The position numbers and the translations under genes were made by a program. Positions 8,264-16,821 of a stretch of 64,000 nucleotides of DNA are shown here, one piece after another. The stretch comes from Candidatus Zixiibacteriota bacterium (GTDB lineage: Bacteria > Zixibacteria > MSB-5A5 > GN15 > FEB-12). The stretch covers positions 124,001 through 188,000 of the forward strand of contig JAGNLV010000002.1 in the NCBI GenBank assembly GCA_017999435.1. Reading direction: 5' to 3'. The notes beneath the pieces were generated by a model. That model had not been told where the DNA came from, ran no database searches, and saw nothing but the letters and a program-made list of their open reading frames with translations. The stretch's first letter is position 1. Each line of letters starts with the position of its first letter.

Positions 8264-8512
8264 CTACTTACCGAACTTCTTCCGCCACTCCTGCCGGAGC
8301 AGATCGGTCAGTTTCTGTTGCAGCGATTCCGGGAGCTTCTCTTGGCGGCCCTCCCGGCAGAGGATCACAGTCTTGCGGAGGGTATCGACCATGATCCGGC
8401 AGTTTTCGCACCGGCCGATATGCCGCTCGAGTTCCTCGCAGAGCTCCGGCGAGATTTCGCCATCGAGGTAGTCGTTCAGGTCGGTGACGTATTCAGCGCA
8501 TTTCTTACCCAT
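8264..8512 (-). CDS. Zinc-binding anti-sigma factor (ZAS type)
   Basis: 82 residues. The H-x3-C-x2-C zinc motif is at His31, Cys35, Cys38 (HIGRCENC), with an acidic helix before it and a helical tail after it. This is the soluble anti-sigma domain; there is no transmembrane helix, so it would act in the cytosol, possibly as a redox-sensing zinc anti-sigma factor. Its start overlaps the end of the ECF sigma gene by 8 bp (ATGGGTAA), so the two are translationally coupled and surely a regulator pair. Confidence 0.9.
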   Translation of the reverse strand: MGKKCAEYVTDLNDYLDGEISPELCEELERHIGRCENCRIMVDTLRKTVILCREGRQEKLPESLQQKLTDLLRQEWRKKFGK

Positions 8513-9089
8513 TGTGGCCCTCGAACTGTTTCGCGAGGCGGTCCCGGACCGCCAGCCGCGCCCGGAGCACCCGGGACTTGGTCGCGGCGACCGACTCGCC
8601 GAGCAGTTCGGCTACCTCTTTTATTGGGAGTTCATCGATATAGCGCAGGACGAATGCTTCGCGGTACGGCAGGGGGAGCTCGCCGATCGCGCGATCGATC
8701 GCGGTGCGCAATTCTCCCTGCTCCAAAAGCCGGTGGGGGTCCCGCCAGTCGTACACCGTCGGCCCGCCGTGATCCCGGTCGTGGGCAGGGAGGTAATCTT
8801 CGATCGGCCGGAGGTCGGCGCGTTTTTCGCGGGCCAGCGCCATGCGGGTCTCGTTCAGAGTGATCGCATACAGCCAGGTGCCGAACGCGGCTTCGCCGCG
8901 GAACTGGTCGATCCTGTCGATCGCCTTGAGGAACGTATCCTGCACGATGTCCTCGGCATCGAGTTGGCTGCCTGTCATTTTGAGAGCCAGGTTGTACAGC
9001 CTGGTCCGGTGGGCGGCGATCAGTTCGGTGAAAGCGTCGAAATCGCCGGCCTGGGCCCGCCGCACCAGCTGTTGTTCTTTCTCGTCCAT
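8505..9089 (-). CDS. ECF RNA polymerase sigma factor
   Basis: 194-residue sigma-70 family ECF factor. Region 2 (about 20-90) contains DAEDIVQDTFLKAIDRIDQFRGEAAFGTWLYAI; region 4 (about 135-190) contains LPLPYREAFVLRYIDELPIKEVAELLGESVAATKSRVLRARLAVR, a helix-turn-helix. A linker of about 30 residues separates them. It directs polymerase to a stress regulon and is held by the coupled anti-sigma factor at 8264. ATG 9089 has no Shine-Dalgarno sequence, and a -10-like TATATA ends 8 nt upstream, consistent with a leaderless message. I found no convincing ECF-type (AAC) promoter for autoregulation. Confidence 0.95.
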   Translation of the reverse strand: MDEKEQQLVRRAQAGDFDAFTELIAAHRTRLYNLALKMTGSQLDAEDIVQDTFLKAIDRIDQFRGEAAFGTWLYAITLNETRMALAREKRADLRPIEDYLPAHDRDHGGPTVYDWRDPHRLLEQGELRTAIDRAIGELPLPYREAFVLRYIDELPIKEVAELLGESVAATKSRVLRARLAVRDRLAKQFEGHNG

Positions 9090-9097
9090 AGGATTGG

Positions 9098-9127
9098 TAT
9101 ATACCCGGAAAGGATGCAGAAAAACAA
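9098..9127 (-). promoter_or_regulatory. Promoter of the ECF sigma gene
   Basis: -35 TTGTTT (9127-9122), 18-nt spacer, -10 TATATA (9103-9098), followed by 8 nt and the ATG. The arrangement implies a very short or absent leader. Confidence 0.4.
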
Positions 9128-9371
9128 GCGGGAAGGCGCGGGGGCGGCTGACAGTCTTTGTCCGGCCCGGCGTTGTGGACTTCCAGGGCCTTCTTTTTCG
9201 AAATCTTCCGGAGGCGGGAAACTCCCGCGCCTGCCGATAGGTTATGGAGAGTGGCAAAATGACCAGACTCGATGGCCCGGATTGACAACTCGTTTGACAC
9301 CGGCCATCACCGCTCCGTGTCGTCACCCCTCCCCCGGCACGGAGCTCTTTTTATGTGCGCCGGCCCCGGTC

Positions 9372-10484
9372 TCACGCGAGCGTGAAGTCCGCGGCCGCGA
9401 CTGTCCTGCCGTTCACGATGATTTCGAGACGATGCCGTCCGGGGACATGTTTCCTCACCGACACATCGGCGAACGACTGTCTCACCTGCAGCGCAAGCGT
9501 CTCCCCCGGCGCAATCGTCTTCTCGGCCAGCTTGAACACTTTTGGCGACGTCTTCCCGTTCTTCTTGACATAGTGGACGCGGTAGTCGATCGCCAGCTTC
9601 TGGCGGCTCTGTGCGCGCGAGGTGACGGTGAACGGGAAGGCGGCGTCCGCGCCGATCGCCACCGCCCGGCGCGGGGGGCGCGGGCCGGTGACGGAGATTT
9701 TGGGGTTGGCGGTGAAGCCGAAGATGGGAAATACCCGCGGGTCGCCCTTTTTGATGAGGCTCCGGCAGGCGTGGCGGACAATCCAGGTCGTGCCGGCATC
9801 CCCGTCTTTGAGCCAGCGGAGGGCGGCGGTGATGACGAGGTCGGGGTGGTCTTTGGAGATGTCGTTGAGGTTGTTGGCGACCGCGGTGCGGACATATTTC
9901 GAGGGATCGGCTTTCAGCTTCTCCAGCAGGGCGAGGACGGGGCGCGGGTCTTTCTTGTACGCCCCGATGTGCGCAACCCAGACGCCCCTCGGCCGCGAGC
10001 CTTCGGCCGCCAGCCGCCGGACGTGCTCGTCGGGATCGGCGGCCCACTCGTGGAGGATCGGCAGCAGGCGGTCGGGGAAGCTGTTCAGGAAGGGCCTAAT
10101 CGCCGATTCTGCCGTGCTGTAGCGGGTGAGCGCCTTCATGCCGCGCACCGAATCCTCGAAATGCGCGAGGCCCTGCAGCTCGATGAATGTCATGGCCGCC
10201 CAGTTGTGAAATCCATCGAGGCGGGGAGCGACGGCGATCAGCACGTCGACCGCCCGGCCGTAATCGCCCGGCAGGTATTCGGCCAGGGCGCGGGCAATGG
10301 CGCGCCCCCGGTCTTTGAACTCGAGGCGCGGAAAATCATCGGTGATGACGGAAGCGACGAAGCCGGGAAGGTCGAAGGTCGGACAGACCGCCTTGATTGC
10401 CCGCCCCATCGCCGTGACCGAGGCGCGGCTGTAGCGGTTCTTGAAAAGATCCCGTTCGGGTTCGGGCCGGGTGATTCGGGGCAT
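9372..10484 (-). CDS. AlkC-type DNA alkylation repair glycosylase with C-terminal Ig-like domain
   Basis: 370 residues. Residues 1-260 are helical HEAT-like repeats with the family signature HEWAADPDEHVRRLAAEGSRPRGVW (about 153-177), typical of the AlkC/AlkD alkylpurine glycosylases that remove 3-methyl bases without base flipping. Residues about 265-370 are a beta domain (FPFTVTSRAQ...KLAIDYRVHYVK...VFKLAEKTIAPGETLALQVRQSF...RHRLEIIVNG), matching the Ig-like domain known to embrace DNA in AlkC. The start has AAGGAGG at good distance. It lies 51 nt behind the MscS gene on the same strand and may be co-transcribed. Confidence 0.85.
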   Translation of the reverse strand: MPRITRPEPERDLFKNRYSRASVTAMGRAIKAVCPTFDLPGFVASVITDDFPRLEFKDRGRAIARALAEYLPGDYGRAVDVLIAVAPRLDGFHNWAAMTFIELQGLAHFEDSVRGMKALTRYSTAESAIRPFLNSFPDRLLPILHEWAADPDEHVRRLAAEGSRPRGVWVAHIGAYKKDPRPVLALLEKLKADPSKYVRTAVANNLNDISKDHPDLVITAALRWLKDGDAGTTWIVRHACRSLIKKGDPRVFPIFGFTANPKISVTGPRPPRRAVAIGADAAFPFTVTSRAQSRQKLAIDYRVHYVKKNGKTSPKVFKLAEKTIAPGETLALQVRQSFADVSVRKHVPGRHRLEIIVNGRTVAAADFTLA

Positions 10485-10535
10485 AGAAGCGAAAACCTCC
10501 TTGGGACAGCCGTTGGCGCATGGGTGTCCCCGCGG

Positions 10536-11828
10536 TTAGGGCGAGGGCGCTCCCCCGGCCGCAGCCGGCGGCGCCGGCCGGTGATCTTGCGGAAGAAGCG
10601 CCGCGAGTCCCCGGACATCGTGACCGCCGGGGAGCTGGAATATGCGCAGGTCGAACAGCGGCACGGCAGCGAGGATGTGGTCGAAGAGGTCGGCCTGGAG
10701 GGCCTCGTAGTTGGTCCAGATCTTGTCGCGGCTGAAGGCGTAGATTTGCAGCGGCAGACCTTTCTCGGTCGGCTCGCGGTGGCGGACGAGGAGGGGCAGG
10801 TCGGGGTTGATGAGCGGGTGGCGGCGCAGGTAGGCGGAGACGTAGGCGCGGAACGTGCCAAGGTTGGTCATGTTGCGGCCGTTGACCGGGTGCCGTCGGT
10901 CGATTCCGTGGGCGCGGTTCCACTCCTCGATTTCGCCGCGGCGCTGCCGGACGTACTCGGTAATGAGCTGGAACTGCTCGAAACGATCGAGCATCTCGGG
11001 CGTGCAGAACCTGATGCTCGACACGTCGATGCAGACCGCGCGCATGATTCGGCGCCCCCCCGACTCCTGCATCCCCCGCCAGTTCTTGAAGGAATCGGCG
11101 ATGAGGTGGTACGAGGGAATGTTCGTGATCGTGTTGTCCCAGTTGCGCACCTTCACGACGTGCAGCGTGACATCGACCACCTCGCCGTCGGCCCCGTACT
11201 TGGGCATCTCGATCCAGTCGCCGATCCGGACCATGTCGTTGGACGACAGCTGGACGCTCGCGACGAGGCCGAGGATGGAGTCGCGGAAGATGAGCAGCAG
11301 GACGGCCGTCATGGCGCCGAGCCCGGAGAGCAGGAGCCACGGCGAGCGGTTCATGAGAGTGGCGATGGCGACGATGCCGACAAAGACGAACAGGATGATG
11401 CGGGCGACCTGGATGTAGCCGCGAATCGGCCGCTGGCGGGAGATCGAGAACGTCTGGTAGACGTCGTCCACCGCGGACAGGAAGGCCGAGAAGGCGAACA
11501 GGCCGGTCATGATCATGTAGACCATGGCCGCCCGCTCGATGCCCTCGCGGATCGAGGGGAACAGCCCGGCGCAGAAGTAGAGTACGAGACCGGGGGCGAG
11601 GTGGGCGAGGCGGTTGAAGAAGCGCCGGTGGAGCAGCGCGTCGTCCCATGTGGTCTGCGTGCGCATGACGAAGTAGCGCACGATGCGGAGCACGATGACC
11701 TGGGCGGCGGTCTTGGCGATCACCATGGCGCCGGCCACGGCGACGCCGACGATCAGCCACGACAGCCACTCGGCCGCCGCGACGTTCACCCGGTGATTGA
11801 TGAGCCAGTTCTGCACCAGTGTCCGCAT
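10536..11828 (-). CDS. MscS-family mechanosensitive channel, YbdG-like
   Basis: 430 residues, inner membrane. Five or so hydrophobic helices (about 25-195) end in the pore helix LSGLGAMTAVLLLIFRDSILGLVASVQL, followed by the beta domain (MVRIGDWIEMPKYGADGEVVDVTLHVVKVRNWDNTITNIPSYHLI) and a long C-terminal cytosolic domain. The length and the IEMP...NIPSYHLIADSFKNWRGM segment are closest to YbdG/MscM channels. It would release osmolytes on hypo-osmotic shock. The ATG at 11828 is preferred over one 20 codons upstream (AGAGGA precedes it). The last 30 residues are Pro/Ala-rich and probably disordered. Confidence 0.9.
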   Translation of the reverse strand: MRTLVQNWLINHRVNVAAAEWLSWLIVGVAVAGAMVIAKTAAQVIVLRIVRYFVMRTQTTWDDALLHRRFFNRLAHLAPGLVLYFCAGLFPSIREGIERAAMVYMIMTGLFAFSAFLSAVDDVYQTFSISRQRPIRGYIQVARIILFVFVGIVAIATLMNRSPWLLLSGLGAMTAVLLLIFRDSILGLVASVQLSSNDMVRIGDWIEMPKYGADGEVVDVTLHVVKVRNWDNTITNIPSYHLIADSFKNWRGMQESGGRRIMRAVCIDVSSIRFCTPEMLDRFEQFQLITEYVRQRRGEIEEWNRAHGIDRRHPVNGRNMTNLGTFRAYVSAYLRRHPLINPDLPLLVRHREPTEKGLPLQIYAFSRDKIWTNYEALQADLFDHILAAVPLFDLRIFQLPGGHDVRGLAALLPQDHRPAPPAAAGGAPSP

Positions 11829-11956
11829 ACGTCCTCTGCTCCCAGTCGGTTCCCCCTTAGGGTTAGCGAAAACGTGCGGCCAAGGCAAACAATAAATGCG
11901 GCGGTGCGCCCCCGGCGCCGGGCCCCGGCCCGGGCCCCGACCGGCGCCAAAATCTG

Positions 11957-11984
11957 TTGCGCCCGGCGCCTTCGCGAGTATGTT
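11957..11984 (+). promoter_or_regulatory. Promoter of the octahaem cytochrome gene
   Basis: -35 TTGCGC (11957-11962), 16-nt spacer, -10 TATGTT (11979-11984), about 70 nt ahead of the ATG at 12058. Confidence 0.45.
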
Positions 11985-12057
11985 GGGGGCAAATCACCGA
12001 GGCGGTCTCCTCCCCGGTCGGTCTTTCGGGGCGGGAACCGCCGGAGAGGAGGATCGC

Positions 12058-13380
12058 ATGAGGTTTCTCAACATCGTCATCCTGCTGTGGGCGGTAGCCG
12101 CGTCCGGCGCGGCGGCTCAGACGGCCGCGTCCGCCGACGCCTGCGAGGACTGTCATCAGAAGCAGACCGCGGGGCTCCACCGGCAGTGGCAGGAGTCGCT
12201 CCACGGCCAGTACGGGGTGGGCTGCCGGGACTGCCACGCGGCGGCCGAGGGCGACCCGGACGCCTTTGCGCACAACGGGGCCCTGATCGCCACCCTGGTC
12301 ACGCCGGCCGATTGCCGCGCCTGCCACGAGAAGGAGGCGACGGAGGTGGAGCGTTCGTACCATGCGACGGCGGGGCAGATTCTGGAGTCCAACGACGCCT
12401 ATCTCGCCCATGTGGCGGGGGGCGCGCCCGCGGCGATCGCCGGGTGCGAGAACTGCCACGGCGCGAAGGTGCAGATCGACCCGAACCGGCCCAACCGGCT
12501 GGCCCGGCAGTCCTGGCCGAATGCCGGAATCGGAAGGATCAACCCGGACGGCAGCAAGGGCTCGTGCACCGCTTGCCACACCCGCCACACGTTTTCGGCG
12601 GCGCAGGCCCGCCGGCCCGAGGCGTGCGGCAAGTGCCACCTCGGTCCGGATCACCCGCAGCGCGAGATCTACGACGAGTCGAAGCACGGTAACGCGTTCT
12701 ACACCAACGTCGACAAGATGAAGCTCGCCGGCGACAGTTGGGTGGTCGGGCGCGACTACGCCGCGGCCCCGACCTGCGCCACCTGCCACATAGGCGCCAC
12801 CCCCGCATCCCCAGGCACCCACGACGTCGGGGAGCGGATCAGTTGGACGCTGCGGCCGGCAGTGTCGGTGCACAAGGAGAACTGGCAGGAAAAGCGGGCG
12901 GCGATGAAGCGCGTCTGCGCCAACTGCCACGGCGGCGGGTTCGTCGACGGCCACTACTACCAGTATGACGCGGTCGTGGCCCTGTACAACGAGAAGTTCG
13001 CCCGGCCGGCCGGGGAGATTCTCGCCCGCGTGCGCGCCCAGGGGCTGCTGGAGCGCCCGGCCTCGTTCGGCAACGAGATCGAGTGGACCTACTGGGAGAT
13101 CTGGCACCACGAGGGCCGCCGCGCCCGCCACGGCGCCGCGATGATGGGGCCCGACTACACCTGGTGGCACGGTCTCTACGAGGTCGCCAAGCACTTCTAC
13201 TTCGGGCTGCTTCCGGAGGCGCGGGCCTACGGCAACGCGGCGGTGAACGCGTATATCGACAGCCTCCTGGCCAACGACCCGATGCACGCCTGGGTCAACC
13301 GCGAAACCGACCAACTGACCCGCGAGATTCGGTCCGGAAAGATGCAGGAGATCTACGAGGCCATGTTCCCCGAACAATGA
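12058..13380 (+). CDS. Octahaem c-type cytochrome, hydroxylamine oxidoreductase (HAO)-like
   Basis: 440-residue exported multihaem cytochrome. Signal peptide 1-20. Exactly eight CxxCH sites are present: residues 29, 56, 86, 130, 170, 190, 240 and 287 (first Cys). The haem-free C-terminal helical region carries HGAAMMGPDYTWWHGLYEV (358-376), typical of the HAO family. Such enzymes oxidise hydroxylamine or hydrazine, or run in reverse reducing nitrite/hydroxylamine. Tyr367 lies in the segment where the cross-linking tyrosine of oxidative HAO is expected, but I cannot align it with certainty. AGGAGG precedes the ATG. No haoB, NrfH-like quinol partner or cytochrome c554 gene is adjacent; it is a lone gene divergent from the MscS channel. 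Confidence 0.88.
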   Translation: MRFLNIVILLWAVAASGAAAQTAASADACEDCHQKQTAGLHRQWQESLHGQYGVGCRDCHAAAEGDPDAFAHNGALIATLVTPADCRACHEKEATEVERSYHATAGQILESNDAYLAHVAGGAPAAIAGCENCHGAKVQIDPNRPNRLARQSWPNAGIGRINPDGSKGSCTACHTRHTFSAAQARRPEACGKCHLGPDHPQREIYDESKHGNAFYTNVDKMKLAGDSWVVGRDYAAAPTCATCHIGATPASPGTHDVGERISWTLRPAVSVHKENWQEKRAAMKRVCANCHGGGFVDGHYYQYDAVVALYNEKFARPAGEILARVRAQGLLERPASFGNEIEWTYWEIWHHEGRRARHGAAMMGPDYTWWHGLYEVAKHFYFGLLPEARAYGNAAVNAYIDSLLANDPMHAWVNRETDQLTREIRSGKMQEIYEAMFPEQ

Positions 13381-13485
13381 GCGGGAAGGCCGCCGGCTTA
13401 ACGGGAACGGCCGGGGGACAGGCGGACGGCGCCATGGTCATGACTCTCGCGGTTCCGGCTTTTTTTGCGCGGCCCGGCGGGGAGG

Positions 13486-14190
13486 TTACTGCATCGCGGT
13501 GAGGATGGTCGGCGTGCCCGGCTCGCACACCGAGTACAGGGTGAGAGCCGCCTCGGCGTCCATCTGCACGCGCAACTGGGTGGTGAAGGGACGCTTGATG
13601 ATCTGCTTGAGACCGGCCATGATGTTGCCGAACGCCGAGGTCGCCTGCCCCTTGACGGTGGTGCGCACGTCGAGCACGGCGCCCCCCTCCCATTCCAGGA
13701 CAAAGCGCTCGGGGAGGAAGCGCTGGACCAGCGCGGGGTCGGCGTTGACGGCGTCGCAGATGATCTGGAGGATCGAATCGGGGATGACGCCGGCTCTGCT
13801 GAACATGTAACGGTCGCGGAGGAACGAGACCTCGACGTCGTCGCCGAGCAGGTCCAGGCCGAACTCGCGCAGCCGGTCGGTCACCTCGCCGGCCGAGAGC
13901 GCGGTGTCGTCGTCGACGACGGTGATGGGGACGGAGAAAACGACGGCGCCTTTGAGCTTCAGCAGCAGGGCCCGCCTGCCAGGGTCGATGACGAGGTAGG
14001 TGCGGTCGCCGCGGGCCAGTTCCATCTCAGCCAGGGCGCGCATGTACTCGCGCTCGAGGCGGGCTTCCCCGGGGTCGGCCGCGCCGGTGGTCTGGGAGGC
14101 CGCCTGCTGCTGTTCGCAGGAGGCGATAGCGGCGGCGGCGAGGACGCCGAGGGCGATCAGGGCGCGCAGCCGAGGGCGGCTAAAAGACAT
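13486..14190 (-). CDS. Hypothetical lipoprotein at end of L,D-transpeptidase operon
   Basis: 234 residues. A lipoprotein signal ends at Cys25 (AIASC). The middle (about 65-115) reads RTYLVIDPGRRALLLKLKGAVVFSVPITVVD, similar to the opening strands of YkuD domains, but no catalytic His...Cys motif follows, so it is not an active L,D-transpeptidase. The rest is a mixed alpha/beta domain of no family I know. Its start overlaps the end of the upstream transpeptidase gene by 11 bp, so translation is coupled. Probably a partner or degenerate relative of the two L,D-transpeptidases. Confidence 0.78.
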   Translation of the reverse strand: MSFSRPRLRALIALGVLAAAAIASCEQQQAASQTTGAADPGEARLEREYMRALAEMELARGDRTYLVIDPGRRALLLKLKGAVVFSVPITVVDDDTALSAGEVTDRLREFGLDLLGDDVEVSFLRDRYMFSRAGVIPDSILQIICDAVNADPALVQRFLPERFVLEWEGGAVLDVRTTVKGQATSAFGNIMAGLKQIIKRPFTTQLRVQMDAEAALTLYSVCEPGTPTILTAMQ

Positions 14191-14815
14191 AGATCCTCGT
14201 GCCGATCGGCACTTTCTTGTAGAGGTAGCGCAGATCCTCCGCGCCGAGGCGGACACAGCCGTGGGTGACGTTGACGCCGAGGAGGCGCTCGTAGATGGTG
14301 CCGTGGATGAAATAGCCGTCGCCGAAACCGATGGCGTACTCGCCCATCATGCGCGGATCGAGCCGCTCGTTTTCGTCCTCGGGGACCGGTTCGTTTTCTT
14401 CGACAAACGCCCAGTCAGGCTTGCGCCACCACGGATCCTTGATCTTGCTCGTGACTTTGTACATTCCGCGCGGGGTGTCGAACACCCAGCGCCGCCCGGT
14501 GGTGGAGTCGGTCAGTTCGGCCCCCGAACCGGCCGAGCAGACCGCTTCGAACAGCACGCTGTCGGCGGTGCGCAGCGACAGCTTGCTCGCGTGGGTGTTG
14601 ATCACGATATACGGCTCCCGGGGGGCGACCCGCTTGAGGTCGCGCTGCAAAAGCGCGAGCTGGCTGCGCAGCGAGCGGCCCTCGGGCAGCCGGGCGGCGG
14701 TGTCGCCGACCACCTGCGCCGCGCGCGACCCGTCGGCCTCGTCCGGAGGCGACAGGTAGATGGCGGCGAAGGTGACCGTCAGCGCGACGATGAGCACAAT
14801 CACGACATATCTCAT
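14180..14815 (-). CDS. L,D-transpeptidase (YkuD domain), membrane-anchored
   Basis: 211 residues. An N-terminal transmembrane segment (2-20) anchors a periplasmic domain. The YkuD catalytic motif is HGTIYERLLGVNVTHGCVRLGAEDL, with the nucleophile Cys in HGCVRL. It forms 3-3 cross-links in peptidoglycan, or attaches proteins to it. Residues 75-120 give the first strands (EPYIVINTHASKLSLRT). The start codon overlaps the stop of the upstream transpeptidase gene by 4 bp (ATGA), so the two are translationally coupled. Confidence 0.93.
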   Translation of the reverse strand: MRYVVIVLIVALTVTFAAIYLSPPDEADGSRAAQVVGDTAARLPEGRSLRSQLALLQRDLKRVAPREPYIVINTHASKLSLRTADSVLFEAVCSAGSGAELTDSTTGRRWVFDTPRGMYKVTSKIKDPWWRKPDWAFVEENEPVPEDENERLDPRMMGEYAIGFGDGYFIHGTIYERLLGVNVTHGCVRLGAEDLRYLYKKVPIGTRIYVF

Positions 14816-15882
14816 GGCCACTTGTCGGAGCGCCGGACAATCGTCACGGGCATCCCTTTCTGCACGTGCTGGAACAGTTCGTCGATGTCCTCGTTGGACA
14901 GGGCCACACAGCCATCGGTCCAATCGCGGTTCTGACCGCCCTCGCCGTGAACTTCGATCAGGCCGCCGATTTTGGCGCCCGAGGAAATGACCCCGGCTTT
15001 CTTATTCTCCATAAACCGCCGGCGGTCCAGTTCGTTCGGGTAATTCAGCATGAGGGCGCGGTAGTACTTGCTGCCGCGGCGCCGCACTTCGGTCACCCGG
15101 TACATCCCCTCCGGCGTCGCACCGTCGCCCGCGAACAGCTTCTGGCGCGAGGGGTTGTGGCCGAGGTCGGCCGGCCAGGATTTCACGAGCCGCCCGCTGG
15201 ACACCAGGTAGGCCCGGTGCGCCGCTTTGTCGACAATGAGGGCCGACGTCCCGGTGGCCCGGGATTCCTGGATCGTTTCGTTCACCCAGCGCCGCCAGGT
15301 GCTGATGTGGCGGGACTCATCGCGCATGTACTCGTCGACAATGTCGCGAATCCGTCCGAGCGAATCCCGCACGTCATCCATCACCTCCATGGCCTCGGCG
15401 TACTTGCCGGAGTCGATCAGGCGGCGGCCGATCTGGAGGCCGAGTTCGGCGTTGGTCAGCCGTTTTTCCGCGCCGTGGAGGCGGAGGAACCCATTGAGCG
15501 CCTCCCGCCAGGTCTTAAGCTCGGTCAGCAGCTCGTCGCGCCGGGCGAGCGCGGCATCGCGGGCGCGGTCGTGCCGGACCTTGGCCGAATCGGAGGCGGC
15601 CACGGCGGTTTGGAGCGCCCGGGTGAGCAGCGACTCGGCGGCGGCAAAATCCCGGAACGGCCCGATCCGGCCGTTCTGTCGGGCCATTTCCAGACGGCCC
15701 GATAGGAGCAGGCTGTCGGCCTGGCGCAGCAGCGAATCGGCGTAGGCGCCGGTCGTCTGCGTGCGCACCCGGCGCACAGCCGAATCGGCCTGCCGGTACA
15801 GCCCCTCGGGGGCATCCTCGCACCCGCCCAGGCCGCCGATCAGAACGGCGGCGAAAGTCAGTCTGCGCAGCGTCCGTCGCAC
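14812..15882 (-). CDS. L,D-transpeptidase lipoprotein with helical N-terminal domain
   Basis: 356 residues. A lipoprotein signal ends at Cys21 (GGLGGC). Residues 25-210 are Ala/Arg/Leu-rich helices, probably a coiled or TPR-like bundle. The C-terminal YkuD domain (about 215-350) has SALIVDKAAHRAYLV...GDGATPEGMYRV and the active-site segment HGEGGQNRDWTDGCVALSNEDI. It is a second, differently tethered cross-linking enzyme in the same operon: this one is lipid-anchored, its partner membrane-anchored. A gap of about 100 bp separates it from the upstream lipoprotein gene. Confidence 0.92.
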   Translation of the reverse strand: MRRTLRRLTFAAVLIGGLGGCEDAPEGLYRQADSAVRRVRTQTTGAYADSLLRQADSLLLSGRLEMARQNGRIGPFRDFAAAESLLTRALQTAVAASDSAKVRHDRARDAALARRDELLTELKTWREALNGFLRLHGAEKRLTNAELGLQIGRRLIDSGKYAEAMEVMDDVRDSLGRIRDIVDEYMRDESRHISTWRRWVNETIQESRATGTSALIVDKAAHRAYLVSSGRLVKSWPADLGHNPSRQKLFAGDGATPEGMYRVTEVRRRGSKYYRALMLNYPNELDRRRFMENKKAGVISSGAKIGGLIEVHGEGGQNRDWTDGCVALSNEDIDELFQHVQKGMPVTIVRRSDKWP

Positions 15883-15986
15883 CTGCCGTCGTGCCCCGTC
15901 ATCGAAGGAGTTCTCCTACAAGAACACCCCGGAGACCGATTCTGTGCAAGGGTCCCCGGGGCCGTATGTTGTCGCGGGGGCAGCGG

Positions 15987-16586
15987 TCAGCGCTGGCCCG
16001 TGCGCGAGAAGGCGGTATTGACTTCGTTGATCAGGCTGTTGAGGCGCTGGCTGACGGCCTCGACTTTGGTCTTGGCGACCAGGAACTGACCGCGGTCGAA
16101 GTCGGCCCGGGCATCGGCGAGCGCGGTGGTCGCCGAGGACAACTCGCCCCGCATGAGCTCGATCTCAGCCTTGTTCCCCTTGCCGCGGGGGGCCTTGTCG
16201 ACAAGCTGCGTGGCCTGGGTCAACACGCTGTCGGCCTGCGTCAACAGACCGGCCACCAGCACCCGCACGCGCTCCTTCTCTTCAGCGGCAGCGGTAGCGG
16301 CCTGCTCAGAGAGGGTCTGGGCGCGGACGAACATCTCGGCCGCTTTCCCGTAGCGGCGGAACAGCGAAAACTTGCCGTCCTGCTCGGCCTTGAGGGCCTT
16401 GGCGGAATTCAGCGTGTCCAGTGCAGCCTGGAACGCTTCGGGCGCGTACTGCTCGGCTTCGGCCGCGACTGCCGCCTGCATAGCGGCTTCACTGGCCTGC
16501 ATTTCCGCTTCCGGGGCTTTCGAGCAACCGGCCGCCGCCAGAAGCATCGCGAGCGCCACTAGAGCCAGCGACACACGCTTGAACAT
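15987..16586 (-). CDS. Helical lipoprotein, DUF4398-like
   Basis: 199 residues. Lipoprotein signal ending at Cys21 (LAAAGC), then an almost entirely helical Ala/Glu/Gln-rich domain (EAEQYAPEAFQAALDTLNSAKALKAEQDGKF...YGKAAEMFVRAQTLSEQAA), like the small DUF4398 periplasmic proteins. No enzymatic motif. It leads the L,D-transpeptidase operon. GAGG lies ahead of the ATG. It has a long 5' leader with a canonical promoter at 16849 and an intrinsic terminator inside the leader, so expression may be attenuated. Confidence 0.8.
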   Translation of the reverse strand: MFKRVSLALVALAMLLAAAGCSKAPEAEMQASEAAMQAAVAAEAEQYAPEAFQAALDTLNSAKALKAEQDGKFSLFRRYGKAAEMFVRAQTLSEQAATAAAEEKERVRVLVAGLLTQADSVLTQATQLVDKAPRGKGNKAEIELMRGELSSATTALADARADFDRGQFLVAKTKVEAVSQRLNSLINEVNTAFSRTGQR

Positions 16587-16624
16587 ATCACACTACCTCA
16601 CTGCCGGGAGTTGTTGGTTTGCAT

Positions 16625-16815
16625 GAAAAAAAAGACATGCTCAAGTCCCCGGCGAACTTGCACACGTCTGGTTGCGTTAGCAGTGATCCTTAACGTGCCG
16701 CGCATCCCAGATCCAGCCGGCACTCCTTGGTTGTCTCTCTTTTGCGGTTGTCGCGTCGGTATCCGGCGCGCGGTCGCTCACCTTCAAATCTGTCCTAACT
16801 GGTCCGAGTTTCCAG
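16625..16815 (-). ncRNA. Candidate leader RNA or small RNA (~190 nt)
   Basis: Transcribed from the promoter at 16849-16822 and ending in the terminator at 16660-16626. It includes a stem GTGCCG/CGGCAC with a 17-nt loop (within 16690-16725) and other GC-rich repeats. The length is in the range of 6S RNA or a riboswitch leader, but I could not match any known RNA family. The rest of the gene-free interval 16587-16991 shows nothing else. Confidence 0.35.
16626..16660 (-). terminator. Terminator inside the leader of the envelope operon
   Basis: On the minus strand a 7-bp stem with one G-U pair (16660-16654 with 16648-16642) is followed by a short GCATG step and eight Ts (16633-16626). It lies about 40 nt before the ATG at 16586, so it either ends a small RNA or works as an attenuator. 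Confidence 0.6.
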
Positions 16816-16821
16816 CCCGGT

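Noticed and set aside
8484-12692. A 1402-residue open frame on the plus strand
   Set aside because: It runs antisense through the sigma factor, AlkC and MscS genes and into the cytochrome gene; long antisense frames are expected at this GC content, and the translation shows no family features.
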